Part shown: piece after piece, positions 12,640-25,435 of the stretch
Layout of the letters: each line of letters begins with the position of its first letter
Position numbering within the stretch: the stretch's first letter is position 1
Assembly: GCA_036417435.1 (NCBI GenBank)
Contig: CM070903.1
Coordinates: forward strand, 92,401,001-92,465,000
Length of the DNA: 64,000 nucleotides
From: Inia geoffrensis
Lineage: Eukaryota > Chordata > Mammalia > Artiodactyla > Iniidae
Direction: 5' to 3'
Notes under the pieces: model-generated
Databases searched by the model: none
The model's input: only the letters and a program-made list of their open reading frames with translations
What the model was told of the DNA's origin: nothing
Position numbers and translations under genes: made by a program

Positions 12640-13400
12640 CAACAAGGCCTGACAAACTGCACTGCAGTACAAGAAGCATCTCTCGGGCAATGATGCGTAA
12701 AGACAGAGGGATTTTTTTTAGTCCACGGCAGGAATTAGGCTTTAATGCTTTCTACTAAAAGACTTCATACGCCAGATAGCTGACTGCTATCCACTGGATC
12801 TTGGCAGGCAACAAGATTGCTGAAGCTTAAACTGAGAAGCTGTGTTAAGCAGATTTTCATGAATGTACAAAATGCTTTATTGGTAAAGCTGCTTTTCTTT
12901 GTTACACTTCAAAATGCTTTTCTCCTTTTTTTAATCTCTCAGCTTGGTCAACTCTCAGTCTTTACCAAAATTACTTTCGAAAATGTCCTTTTAAGAGCCA
13001 GAGAAGAGAAATAAATGCTCACCTCAACAAAAATAAATGTTTTGTTTAAAGAATAATCCGAAAAATGTCAATCAAAGAGATTAATAATGATCATGGGCGT
13101 TATAAAAACTAGAAGACACACAGAAAGACATTAAGTACTTTACCATTATTTGGAAGCTCTAGAGGGCTACAGGCACTGTGTGTGATTCTATCTTTCGGCG
13201 AAGAGATGAGTTTTGCAACGAGAGATGCTGAGATGGGCTGCACTAGTAGAGAGGTGAGGTTTGATCGGTTTTGCCTAAAGCTTCCATCTGTATTCAAAAG
13301 AGAAAGAAAGAGAATCCTTAGTAAACAGAAGTTAAAAACACTTGAAGAGCAGGTTTTTCTGTAATACATCTTTAAATGATGAGTGGTAAGTTTATTTCAG
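12640..13400. other. Repeat-poor segment with clustered CpGs
   Basis: I recognise no transposable element here. About ten CpGs are retained in otherwise CpG-depleted surroundings (for example near 12684, 12696, 12726, 12769, 13060, 13098, 13195-13198, 13219 and 13264). Both strands are open across about 13109-13369 (86 codons minus, 60 codons plus from 13182). A splice-donor-like GGTAAGT lies near 13384. It may be a constrained regulatory element or an unrecognised exon. The sequence alone does not decide. Confidence 0.3.
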
Positions 13401-13529
13401 CTCGTTTGTTTGTTTATTCCTTGGTTATACTGTCTACTTATTAAAAATGATTTGAGATACTTCATAATAAAAATTCAGTCCAAATACTATTAAGTATCCT
13501 AGTCAATTATGGCAGATCGTACACAGGCA

Positions 13530-14935
13530 TTTACTTCCATTCTCCACTGAAATGACAACAAAGAGATAAAAAGCATCAACCCACAGGGACCAAGAGAATA
13601 GGAGACACATTAGCAATAAGATTCTATCGATAGAAGCATGAAAGCAGATGAATAAGTGTCAACTGATATGACAGACCAAGGAGACCAAAACCTAAGCCAG
13701 CAGAGGGAGGAAGCTGAAAAGCAATGCAGTTTGTACCACAGAACTCAGAAACTCTTGAGAACTGGTAACACCAGCTACCTATTAAAATAGGGGTAATGGA
13801 GGGGCTGGAAACAGGAGAGTTTGATGAAATTCAGATTGTGAGCAGGGTCTCTCCTCCTGAACCCCTCACTCACCCAGTCAACATGAACACTGCCCGGTCC
13901 TCCCTCCCTCCAGCAGAGACTGAAGGTGGGACACTGAACAGGGAGACACCAGACACAGGGAAGGGTAACTCGTACTTTAAATGGGACGGTGTTATGATTG
14001 CTGAGACCCTTCAGATGCCTTACTCTTGTGGTGCCCAGAATCCTTCCTTCCAGGTTGGGCACTAGATAATTCACTTGTGGTAAATAGGACCAGGGCAATG
14101 GAGAATATAGAAAAATACTGAAAATCTGGAAGTCTACCAATAAAATAACTCCCTCAAGACATCCTGCATTGACACGTATCAGTCAATACATCTCACCACA
14201 TACAGAACTTCAAATGAACTTATGCTGCCATTCTTAAGTAGGTGCTCTCAGCCAAGGCCAAACCTAGAAAGGCACAAGAGCAGCAGACCTAGTGAGGATA
14301 AGAAGAGGACGTTGGGAAGAGGGTCTCCAGTAAAACAAAAATCATGGGAATACCAGGTGCGTCTTAATGTTCTGAGAACATATTCACAGTAAGATCAGAG
14401 AATTAGCATTTGAAGAGGTTCGAGATATACAGAAGAATGAGAAATCTATAAAATGAGACAACTATTAGTTTCAAAGGGAGCAAAAATTTTCTTGAGAAAA
14501 ATTCAATCATCGTACATTGTGAAAAATATTCACATAGAGTAATATAAATAATGACTTTTTAATACAAAAATGGATATTATTCTTTAGGAAAAAAGAGAAA
14601 AGGGCAAACGTCAAGGATGAAGGTACATGGAAATTTATGAAGGAAAATTAAATCTTTATCTTTCATAGTGGTAAGTCAATATAATGAATACAACTGAAAA
14701 ATATATTCAGCTCTTAAACATACTATTGGGAGGCACAGACATAAATATGAAAAGTAGGTAACAACTAAAAATGTTTAAAGCAATTAAGTGCTTGCCTTTC
14801 GGACAGACAAAGGGGAGAGAAACACAGGGAAGGATGGGAGAGAAAAGGTGACACATTTTTATAAATGAAGCTTTATAGAAATATTTATTTACATTCATCT
14901 GTAACTTTGAAAAAATAAAAATTAAATGAAAATAA
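13530..14935 (+). mobile_element. Probable ancient L1/HAL1-like LINE
   Basis: The first part, 'aaagagataaaaagcatcaa' to about 14100, resembles a LINE 5' region ('ctggtaacaccagctacct'). The last part, about 14580-14930, resembles an old L1/HAL1 3' end: 'taaatctttatctttcatag', 'gggaggcacagacataaat', then 'aaaaataaaaattaaatg'. No ORF is intact. Family and borders are from memory and uncertain. Confidence 0.4.
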
Positions 14936-16089
14936 GGAGAGAAACAACTATGGTAACACAAGAGAATAATTATACAAGTACTCTGAGTAAAGAGATTGGA
15001 GAGAATAAATTCTGCATAAGGAAAGAACTAAAAAATATATGCTTATCCAGTTTATATATTTATACTGACTCAGAAAAAGAAATACACAATGGAATGACTA
15101 TCAGGCAGCCAATAATGTTTGAGAATACAGAGCTATATTTTTCAGACCTTTATTAGGGAAAATAATTGCCACAGGTTTTCTCAGAATTTAATTTGGTAGA
15201 ACTGCATGGGGGTGCAGAACTCTACAATACTGGTATACAGGCTCCAGGAGAAAGATTATAAATGAGAAAATATGTTACGGAAGCATTTCCTTAATTTATC
15301 ATCAGGAAAACCACAAGGCTAAAATGTGGTATTTAGCTTGGGCCTATGGCAGTCACAGAAGTCATGGCTTTGAAGAAAAAGTAATGAGATTTAAGCTTAG
15401 GATAGGTTTTGTTGTACAAACACAGAGCTGGTCTCATAATTTAGTAGCCCTTTTTATATTGGATTTACAACTGTGCATTTTGAGCATAGCATAGTTCATT
15501 TGACCCTAGTGTAGTTCATAACCATTTTCGTGTCATAGTACCGAGACTGGCTATATAATTTGCAAGGCCCAGAGCAAAATGACAATGTGGGGCCTCTTGT
15601 TCAAACAGTGGGGAGGATTTCAATATGGCAATAGCAGGGAAATGAATCAGGTGTGGGCGCTTTTGAGGGCAGATTGCACCCCCGTGAATCGGGCCCTGCA
15701 TGGTTCACACAGAAGATGCTAGCAGCCATGCAGCCAGCTGAGGTCAACTGAAAGGGACTTTCAGACCACAAGGAAGCTGCTGTCCAGAGTTGCTCTTTCT
15801 CCAGGCTGCACCTGGGACCATGGTGATTAATATCTCAAGGCACAGACATTATACCTCACTCAGCGCGCCAGCTGGGAGGTCCTGATATAGCCGTCTCACT
15901 ATGGTTCTCCCAGCATGTATTTTCTCCCTCAGCCATTACCTTTGAAATTTACGGTGTACACAGGACAATGAGATAGTATTTATGAGAAGTGTACAGTCTG
16001 TTATTTTGCAGTTTTCATGGATGTTAGGTGCTAACATGCTGCCAACACAAAATGAAACGTCTTAAAATGCTGCATTTCACCACTCTTCA
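14936..16089. other. Non-coding; 15530-15720 looks repeat-derived
   Basis: No gene recognised. About 15530-15720 ('atttgcaaggcccagagc', then 'gtggggcctcttgttcaa') resembles a common old mammalian repeat that I cannot name. The open frame at 15516-15701 on the minus strand is part of it. Confidence 0.4.
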
Positions 16090-16545
16090 GTTCAGATACT
16101 GAACTTGCCATTCAAGGCCCTTCACCATCTCAGACCTTATATTTCCAACATTATTTCCTACCAGTCCTCTCCATGTATCTTATGCTAAAACTTAAGCTAT
16201 CCCCCTACATATTCTGTGATTTATACCTCCATGTTTTTACATAAGCCATTCCTTCCACTTTACTTGCTCTTCTCATGTATCTCATGTCTGAACTATACAT
16301 TTCCTTTAAAGCCCAACTCATTTTCCACAAGAAACTTTGTCTGACACCTTCAGCTCCATGTGATATATCTGCACCTTTTCTTTTTTTCAGTACTTGCCAT
16401 TACTAATTAACATTATCCCTATGTAAAAACATTTTGGTTTCCCCTCTAAACTCCTTAAAGAAAAGGACCAAGTCTTCTACATCATTGCATGACACACAAT
16501 GCTCAGCATGTTGCCAGGATCATAACAGGAGCTCCATAATTAATG
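16090..16545 (+). mobile_element. L2 LINE 3' end
   Basis: Degenerate L2 3' region in forward orientation: 'aaggcccttcaccatctcag', then 'ctttaaagcccaactcat', 'aactttgtctgacacctt', 'actccttaaagaaaaggacc' and a final 'gctcagcatgttgccaggat'. That order matches the L2 tail. Confidence 0.65.
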
Positions 16546-16546
16546 G

Positions 16547-16662
16547 GAGAAAGAAGGAAGGAAGGAAGGAAGGAAGAAAGGAAAGAAGGAAGGAAAGAAA
16601 GAGAGAAAGCAAAGACCGAAAGAAAGAAAAGAGAAGAAAGGGAGAGAGGGAGGGAGGGAAGA
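16547..16662. repeat. (GAAG)n purine-rich low-complexity tract
   Basis: About 115 bp of almost pure purine on the plus strand, with GAAG, GAAA and GGGA units. It directly follows the L2 end, so it may have grown from that tail. The open frames through it (Lys/Glu/Arg-rich) are artefacts. Confidence 0.95.
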
Positions 16663-16846
16663 TGGATTAACAATTTCTTGAAAAATAGTTTAACATCTCT
16701 GTCTTACCAGTTTTCTGAATGCCTAGAAAATGGAGCAGGGGTACAACTGAAAAAAAATTATAATTCTATTAATCCTATGCTTGCTGAACATTAGTGCTTT
16801 CTCGCCAGCTAACTACTCTCAAAACCTTCAAAACCCATTCACCCCA

Positions 16847-17058
16847 GGCTTCCCTGGTGGCACAGTGGTTGAGAGTCCGCCTGCCAATGCAGGGGACACG
16901 AGTTCGTGCTCCGGTCCGGGTAGATCCCACATGCCGTGGAGCGTCTGGGCCCATGAGCCATGGACGCTGAGCCTGAGCATCTGGAGCCTGTGCTCCGCAA
17001 AGGGAGAGGCCACGACAGTGAGAGGCCCGCGTACCGCAAAAAAAAAAACAAAAAACAA
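16847..17058 (+). mobile_element. CHR-family tRNA-derived SINE
   Basis: Complete SINE starting 'ggcttccctggtggcacag', with Pol III box A TGGCACAGTGG and box B near 'gagttcgtgctcc', a CpG-rich body ending 'ggcccgcgtaccgc', and an A-rich tail with C interruptions. It is flanked by an 11-bp duplication with one mismatch (16836-16846 and 17059-17069). About 210 bp. Non-coding, mobilised in trans by L1. Confidence 0.93.
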
Positions 17059-17069
17059 CATTCATCCCA

Positions 17070-18524
17070 ATTAACTTTGCTCTAAAATTATCTTTGTCTG
17101 GGTAAAAATAAAAGGATATAAATAAAATTATCTTTGAGATATATTTAAAGTTAATAAAAAATCAATAACTTCATTCTTTTTTTTTCTCCAGAATGCCTTA
17201 TTAAACATCTGAAACAATGCATTTAAAAGTTAAATGTGAGTGAACCCTAAACAGTAATTGACCATACCAAAATCTTTGATTTTTTGTACTGTGTGACTAG
17301 TAGACTTGTATTCATTTTGAAATATCTGAAGTAAGTGGTTCATTAATTTTTCACCTTCAGCTTAATGGAAATTTGACAAACAGTTCACTTCTAAGAGCAG
17401 ATGCTAAAAGCAGGACTTTACAGGATGCAAACACTAAATTATAGACAAAAGTTATTTTTAAAAAGTTCATTTATTGAAGAATTGATAGAATTTCATTTTC
17501 TTACATGATTAAGAGACTTTGAATAAAACCAAATACATGTTCCATTTTTATTCAGTTATATTTTAAAGCATTTATAAACTATAAGAACCCATTAGATATG
17601 AGCTGAAAATCAGGTGGATTATGTACCTTGATGCAAACGGTACCATCCAGAAAATATTTGACATATTTTAGCATTTTAACTTTTAGGTTATAGCATTTAT
17701 ATCATAGCTTGTACATTGTGTAGGCTCTATAAAGACTGACACTAAGTTTTATTTTAGTAGATAGCTAGTTCTCTCTTCACTTTATGAACTCTTTGTAATC
17801 TAGATAAGGATCCAAATCGATCCATCCCATTCAATAATCCGATCCTCAGTACAATGCCACATGCATACAGTAGAAAGAGCAAACTGGATATATATACAGA
17901 GTCCCAAAATTGACTCCATCACTGACTCACTGTTTGAAAAGTAACTTATAAATAATTTCACTATAAGAAGACTGTCATCCCATCTACTATACCTGAACAA
18001 CCAAGGTAACACTGAAGGGTCTTCATTATGTGATTGACTGAAATAAAAATAATACATTAGCTCAGAGGCCTAGACCCTGAACCACAGTGGCTGAAATTGA
18101 GAAGAAATGAGATTAAAAATAAGTACAATGGTTTCTTAATGTACATATGTAATAGGATTTCATTATGCTTTTTCAAATCATTGATGCCCACTTCAAGCCC
18201 ATCTGCATATAAAGAAAATATGTTAGCTGCCAGCATTTTTTGTGTGGCGAGATGTAATTCTTTTAAAATCAACTGAAATGTTAGTGTATAAAGCAATGGC
18301 AATTACCCAAAGAGTATCAGGAAAGATAAACCTTCAGAGACCAGAAATCGTAGACACTGGGATCCTCAGAATTAAGGCACTGAGAGGAGGGATAAGGTAA
18401 AGAATGTGCTGGTAAATAAAACAATAAGGGCCTTGTATGGCTCAGTGATGAGAATGTGTCACCTTTGGGGAGGACAGCACGATTTCCAAATTGAGGTGTG
18501 TAACTCAGCCCTCGGCACCTGACT
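17070..18524. other. Non-coding, AT-rich
   Basis: No gene, RNA or transposon recognised. Open frames at 17800-18302 on the minus strand have no support. Confidence 0.5.
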
Positions 18525-18547
18525 CTGTGTGTGTGTGTGTGTGTGTA
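18525..18547. repeat. (GT)n microsatellite
   Basis: About 11 GT units. Confidence 0.95.
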
Positions 18548-18608
18548 TGTGAACATAAGATCAGTGCTACATGATGTAACCATAGACCCTACAGATCCTT
18601 CCTATTCC

Positions 18609-18755
18609 GTGTGTAGTTCTTGGACAAGCAGCAGGGGCAGGACTCATTTGAAACGCAGAATCTCAGGCCCCACGCCAGCCCTTCTGAATCAGAATCTGTA
18701 GCCTAACAAGATCCCCAGGTGACTCACGTGCACATTAGACGAGCAATGGCCTAAA
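18609..18755. mobile_element. MER5A-like hAT-Charlie DNA transposon fragment
   Basis: Recognised by the order 'aatctcaggccccacgccag', 'ctgaatcagaatctgtag', then 'aacaagatccccaggtgact', which is the core of MER5A-type non-autonomous hAT elements. The terminal inverted repeats are decayed. Confidence 0.6.
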
Positions 18756-19974
18756 TCATTATATATTTTTCTGTAGCATAATTGATATAATTTTCATAGC
18801 AAAGAAGATATAAAAAAAGTGGGATGAAGAGGATGAAGAATCATAGACTATGTTTGCTCACCTTACCCCAAATTAAGGATGACATAGCCTTTGACTATAT
18901 TAATAAACTCTAAATCAGCAGTTTTTTCAGAGGGTCTCCTTCAAAATGGGTAACAGGTCTGTGCATATGCTGTCACTAAATAGCAAGTTTAAATTGGACT
19001 GAGAACATTTCTTTCTGGTTCTGCTCTTTTCTCAAAGATAAATTTGTTGATTTAAAGATCAAAATTACATTTACAACACTTTATTTCAGTCATGAATAAA
19101 TATTACAGTCTCTAACTGATTTGAATTTCTTTTCTACATTTACAGCTATTCTAATTCATTATAGTAAGAGACTGACAAACCTAAAGTGTAAATACTTCCC
19201 ATTTGCCAGAGAACCAAGCAATCAAAGAGCTTAAAAAGTTGAGATTTTAAAAATACATTTTGCGCTGCACTTTTATGAAAAAGATTCAAATATCAAATGA
19301 ACAAGCTGATATCAGCAATGTTATCCCAGAATATTTGATGTGACTTTCTCCAGAGGACTGCCACTTTGACAGAAATCAGACCATTAAATAACCAGCGTGG
19401 ATGTTTTTTCACTTTTATCTTAGCTCACTAAATTTAGTTATTTCCCTGAAATGACCAGCACACTAAATTGGCTAGTCATTTTGTTATCCTTGTAAATACA
19501 GCTGATCCTTTATTATTTCAGTGTCTCATAACCTGCTGGTTATATCACCATCTTCCTTCAAGCTAGTCAAGTTCAGCACTGTGTTGTTCCGGTTTTTATT
19601 AAAAATGAAATACATACATTTAAATATGCTTTGTTACACAGTCTTCTCAGAGCTTGTCCAGGCTCTCTATGTGTATACATATATGCATACATACACAAAC
19701 ATACATGTATACACATACACACATGTATAATTATTTTTAAGGATACAGGATTTTTATTAGTGACAGCTATTCTCATAATTAAAATGAAAATTACTATTTC
19801 ATGAGTTTACATCATATTTCTTGCCTTCTCTAAAACTAACACAAATTGTAGGTCTAAAAGCTGGCTAATGCCAGTTTACCCAACTCTTACGTGTCACTTA
19901 CTTTAGGAAGCTTGGTCCTCATATGTGTCCCCACGTAAGTCCTTGCTTATACACTTAGTAAACTGGCTCTGCTC
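18756..19974. other. Non-coding
   Basis: No gene recognised. A CA/TA-rich low-complexity stretch lies at about 19668-19728. The 19100-19500 part has no obvious repeat. Confidence 0.45.
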
Positions 19975-20115
19975 TAATTTCCTTTTCACTTTCTGCTCAC
20001 TGGCCAGAGTATAGTATAGACATCTTGAGGGCTCATTCACTGGTCTATTGCCACGGTTTAGTACACTTCACAGAAAAGGGAGGGCGCAGTGAATATTTTT
20101 TGAATGAATGATCAC
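19975..20115 (+). mobile_element. L2 LINE 3'-end fragment
   Basis: Matches the L2 tail: 'tatagacatcttgagggctc', 'ctattgccacggtttagt', ending 'gtgaatattttttgaatgaa'. Confidence 0.65.
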
Positions 20116-23100
20116 ATCAGCATTCAAGTGAGTAACTCAGTTTCGTCTAATCATAAGCCTAAAACTCATGACTTATAACACAATCACAAAATGCTAAACA
20201 TGAAGACAGATGGTCTCATCTCCTCATCTCCTTGGTCCTCTCTCAAGCTAAAGCGCCCTACCACGTTCCCTAGTAAATATCATAATATTTAAATATTTAA
20301 TTACCTTTTAATAAAAATAATTTAATTAGCTTCAGCTGATGAATTATAAAAAGTCATATTTAGTTTTACATTAGAGAGAATAGAAAGTAACATACTCATT
20401 TATAAAGCAGTATCTGTATATTCTGACTTTAAAAGAACATACAAATTATGTAGAGTCAACTGTATTTTTAAAAAGTAGTATATAAGAAAAGTCTCTGGTA
20501 ATAATAATTGATTAATTTATATTAATAACTGTGCATTTAATTTGAGCTCTACCTTTCCAATTAGTTTATTCAAATGTACTGATCACAGATATGACTCAGG
20601 CTCAGAAAAAGCTAGAAAATCTTTCCCATCACTAAAAATATTTTTCCTTTAGGTTTAGACATATAAACTCAAGATTTATATCAGTAAAATGAAATTATTT
20701 GGGCCACAGGAAACTAAAATATAAATTACCATCATTCTCGTCCCTGAAACAAATACACTTGGTCATCTGTATATCTGTGGTTATGCAGCCTTGGAATTTG
20801 TTCTAAACTTGGCAAACATTTAATTAAAGAAGAGTTTGTATTATATTAAAAAGTTTTGATTAATGTGCAATTAAGCAAGGTGCTAGGCTTCTTTTAGTCA
20901 TTATACAGGATATAAGCATAGTATTTAATTATATTATTAGCTGAAATCTGGCGTGTCCTATAATTGAATTGATTATTATTTACAGAATTATGAGAATATA
21001 TTTTTATAAATAATTTGTTTTTTAATAGCTTTAAAACACATTGATATAATTACTTCAAAGTCCATTGCTATGTTTCAGGTAGATGGTGGTCATCATTAAC
21101 AACATGTTTTCTAAAGATATTTTTGTAGTATGATCCTTTCTACTCAAAAAATAGGACTTCCTTTGGCATAGGGTTTTACATCACTGAATTTATATTTATA
21201 AATTTGTCATTTTAAGTAAAAATGTAGATGTACAATGGCAGTAGTAATATTCCAATACTGACAAATGTTTTCTTAATTTTATTTCAGAAGAATAAGTGGT
21301 TACATGAGAACTGATTCCCTATTCCACATAACTCTAAATATTTCTATTCTTTTGTATTCATCATTTGTCTACTCCAAGACTATTTCATTCCCTAAAGCAT
21401 TCTAAGAACATGAACATTTGGAAATAAACTATAAACTGTATCATAAGAAAAACAAACAGACAGACAAACTATTTAGTCTGTTTTTTACTTCGAGGAGAGT
21501 AGTCTAGATTCATAACTGGAATAATTGGCCATCTGCACATTACATGTAATATGAGCAAAGCAATCCTCTTCAGAGGCATTCCCCCCAGAAATTTCCCATT
21601 TCAGACTTGAAGGGTGTGAACATTGGAATGATTTGCAAAGTTTCTTATTTTAGAAAAAGTACAGTTTGCAAAGATAGAAGATAAACTATGTAGATGTGTT
21701 TTGTCTGTTTTTTGGTTGCTGTGAAAGTATGAAGCCATTAATTTACAATAAAATTCTTCTTACCAGATTGTAAATGAGAACATATTATTTTATGAGACTG
21801 ATTAGATGAACAGGCAGAAAACCAGTGCATTATTTCTGGATTAACTTAGTTTTTAAATGTTTTCTGATAGTAAAAATGGAAAAAAAAAAATTAACCCTTG
21901 TTCTTCTGATACAGATGCTAGATTAAATGAGCTATCTATATGAAGAGCTTCCCAGCTTTTCCTGGCTTCCGGTGTATTTTCTGTTGTTGAAATGCAAATA
22001 CTGACACAACAAAGGGACAATGGTCTGGATTCCAGAGACCAAAATCTGCTCCTTACTCTGCCTCTAATAGGGAAGTGACTCAGAGAAATTTTTCACCTCA
22101 TTTACAGCCTTAAACTCATCCTATATATAATATCTAAGGATTACCATTTCTAAGATTTTGATTCTAAACTTGTCCATGAGCGATTATTTAAATAAGCTAA
22201 TAGTTTCCTCTCCAAACTGTGTTTCAGAATAACATATGGAATTTTATAATCCTGATATGAATTTAATAAAAATCTTTCTGATCTATATATTGAAAGAACT
22301 CCTGTGTATTTACATGGTTACATCTAAATTTTAGGTAAGATTCCACTGTAACTACAGAAAAGTTCCTCATATTTGGAATGGGTAATATGAAAGATTTCAA
22401 TCAATTCTCTTCCTGACTTATTATTTTTCTTAAAAAAAATTATTAAAATTATTTTTACTATTAATCACACAAAGAATTATGACTTGAAAAATTTCCCTCT
22501 ATTATCTTGCTGTAGTGGTAGTGTGTCTTCAGAGAAGATACACCTGGAAGAATAAGATGGAGATTTTTAAACATGTGCCATGGAAAAAACTCTGTCAGCT
22601 AATAAGCTGATCATCAAGAATTGTGTGTACATGGAACTCAAGTCAGAAATATTCTATTATTAATTCTTCCTCTGAATTTATGTATATGAGAATTTTCTTA
22701 CAGAAGAGTCCTATAACTTGAATGTAATTTAATCAAATTGTTTTGGATGTACATTTTCTCAAAGTATTTTACAAAGTGGAACCTAAATTCGCATCCAAAA
22801 AAAAAAAAAAGCCTAAGATAATGCTTTGCCTATTTTCTTACTAAGGTAATATTTTTTACTGTATTGAAAGGTTATCTCACTAAAAAATGTCTTCTTTGAA
22901 GTCACAGCACAGGCTGTAATGAAACAGTGAGAGACACAGTATAGCACTAATGGTCCAGTTAATAAGCTAGGGTGTTTTTAAGGATAGGAATAATGTCTCT
23001 GTTAGTTGTTGTATGTAGGACTTCAAACAGCACCAAGTACAGTTACCTTTTAAAAGCTCTTCCATGATAATGGCGCTTAAATAAACTTCAAGACTATTCA

Positions 23101-23704
23101 TTTTGGCCTAAATTTTCTTTCTAGATTCTTCATTAAATCTTCCTAACAATCCAATGATATCTTATTATATGCTGAGCTACACATCAAGGACCTTCTGGGT
23201 CCATCTTAATTAACATCAGTCCCTGACTGGTAAGTGGGCAGCATGTCAGAGCTCAGCTACAAAACAATTACTAGAACTGTCCTCTTTACCTATGTCAGGT
23301 TTCGAATGATTCTGGCTTTGATAGGATATTTTATACAAGTTTCAAACTAGAAGGAAAATGTGAATGAGAGAGATGACTCCAGACAAAAGAATCAACATGA
23401 TTAAACTGGCCATGATGGGGAAACAAAGGTGTGAAAAGGGAGGGGAAAGGAGCCAAGGCTAACTGAGATCATCATGTATGTTGTAGATTAAGGTGAGAAT
23501 TAGAGAGAGTCCTTATTGCTCTGTGCCTTGTATGACAGATAAGAAGTAGGGGAATATTAAGTACTGGGCTCTTGGATAGGGTTCTGAACAGAGAATTGGT
23601 AGCATGAAAGTGGATTTTAGAAATACTGATCTGAGAGTACTATGCAGAAAAGGACAGAACTGGAAAAGGGAACACAGTAAAAACAACACACATAGATCTC
23701 ATTT
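20116..23704. other. Long AT-rich non-coding stretch
   Basis: No gene, RNA or clear transposon seen in about 3.6 kb. About 20480-21010 is dense in TAAT/ATTA cores and lacks recognisable repeats. A 12-bp-plus A run lies near 22798. Confidence 0.45.
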
Positions 23705-23905
23705 TTTCCAGACACAGAGCTCAGTGTTTAAAATATATTATCTCATTCCATTCCAATACTTTATATATGACAATACAACTTTTCAAACTGGTTACTGTTA
23801 TTTCCATTTTATGGAAATGACTCTAAAGCTCAGAAACTTAGAAATGCTTAATAGCTGGTAAGCAACGGAAGTGGACTCACAGTCTGCTTCCTATAGACTC
23901 TGAAA
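23705..23905 (-). mobile_element. MIR SINE (reverse)
   Basis: Shows the reverse-complement MIR layout: 'agctcagtgtttaaaatata', 'tatctcattcc', 'atttccattttatggaaatg', 'aaagctcagaaacttag', 'aatagctggtaagcaac'. Ancient tRNA-derived SINE. Confidence 0.65.
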
Positions 23906-25435
23906 TGAAGGTCCTGGTGTCAAAACTGTGAGAAGTTATTGTGGTTTCTCAACAAGAAGTAACACCTACATGAAAAAAGATGTCTCTGGAAGCAGAAAGG
24001 TAAAGGTCCACACGAAAAGCCTACACGAGCCTGAAAAATTTGGCAACCCATTAAACAGAGTCGTGCCAATAAGGTAACAGAGTAAGAACTAAGGTTTCAA
24101 TCCTGGATTTGTAGAAGAATGAAAGTCCTATTTACCACCCAGATTCAGAAGGAAAACTGTCCTCAAGGTAAAGAGAAGTCAGAATATTTCAAATAATTCC
24201 ATGTAGCATTTGGCTTCTTGGGACAATTATTACTATAAAGCCTTTATAAATAAAGTAAGAAATCCTTCTCACCTGTTCACATTACAGTTGGTCGTTTTCT
24301 GAACACTGCAAATGCCTGCACAATGACATCCTTAAAACTAGAGTCTCCCAGGCCACCAGATGAGGACAAAAGCTGTCAAATACCTAGCCCATAGCAAGGC
24401 TTTAGGATTAACAAGAGTGGCCATAAAGTGCTTTGAGCTCCACAGAAGAAAAGATACAATATAAATGAGCCACATTATTCCTGTGACAAATACTATCCAT
24501 ATACTGTCTAACAGAACTGAAAAAAATGCAATTTCCTGTTGCACCTTCTGATACTGCATACTGTCCTGCTATAACTTCTTTTAATTCTTTTGAGTTTCCC
24601 CTGGAGGGGGAAGGGGGGAATAAACACTTCTGCTTCATGCTCAACTTGTGGAGTGTACTGAGATACACAAATCAGATATATAAGAGGACAGTCCACGCCC
24701 AATTTCTCATAATACCTTTGGAATAAAATGAACGAAAAAGAGAAACACACTTGCAAGGTGGCTTCAAAGAAAAAATAAATCATATGAAAGCAAGATGTCT
24801 ATTTTTAGAATGTTTTATGTTAAAGACAAATTCAATTTTCAGTACAAAAGAAGACATCAACTACCTTCTGCATGCATTCAAGATTTATTTGAACTATTTG
24901 AAATTTCAAAATTATTTCAAATTCCAATGAAAAAAATTAATGATGCTAGATTTATAAGATCCCATATTATTTCTGTACAACCTATACTGATCCAGTGTTG
25001 ACATTAATACTGAATAGTTCTCCATAAGAAATTCTAAAAAGATTAACTAATGTCACACTAATGCCATATCAAAATATAAGGATTCAGTAGTCTAAATCTG
25101 AGTTTTAATTATCAACAAGAATGCATATACTCTTTAAATATAGTTACAACAAACTTTAAAAAATCCACCTCTATACTAATATTATAGGTTTAGCAATTTA
25201 TGTAATATTGAGATGGGAAAAACTCAGTGCGGAAATAATAATGTGTAGAGAAAAGTACAATTATTCACTGAGCCTATTCTGGATAACAGAGATATAAGTA
25301 AGACATAAGATGTTAATATCTTTGAGACTCATCGTACTAATTTTAGCTGGATGACAAACTAGAGTTATATATAATTTAGTTAATAATATAAAATGGAATA
25401 TTAGAACACAAATCTGAAAGATTCTCTTTAACAGT
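23906..25435. other. Non-coding
   Basis: No gene recognised. Overlapping minus-strand frames at 24338-24783 have no domain support. Confidence 0.45.

Noticed and set aside
16434..16794. Lys/Glu/Arg-rich frames, also 43727-43963 on the minus strand
   Set aside because: Translation of (GAAG)n or (CCTT)n simple sequence.
16775..17074. Overlapping 70-97 codon frames on both strands, also at 36258-36583, 38854-39245, 44025-44296 and 63114-63475
   Set aside because: All lie in CHR SINEs. Their GC-rich body lacks stops in several frames, giving similar peptides at every copy. They are not genes.
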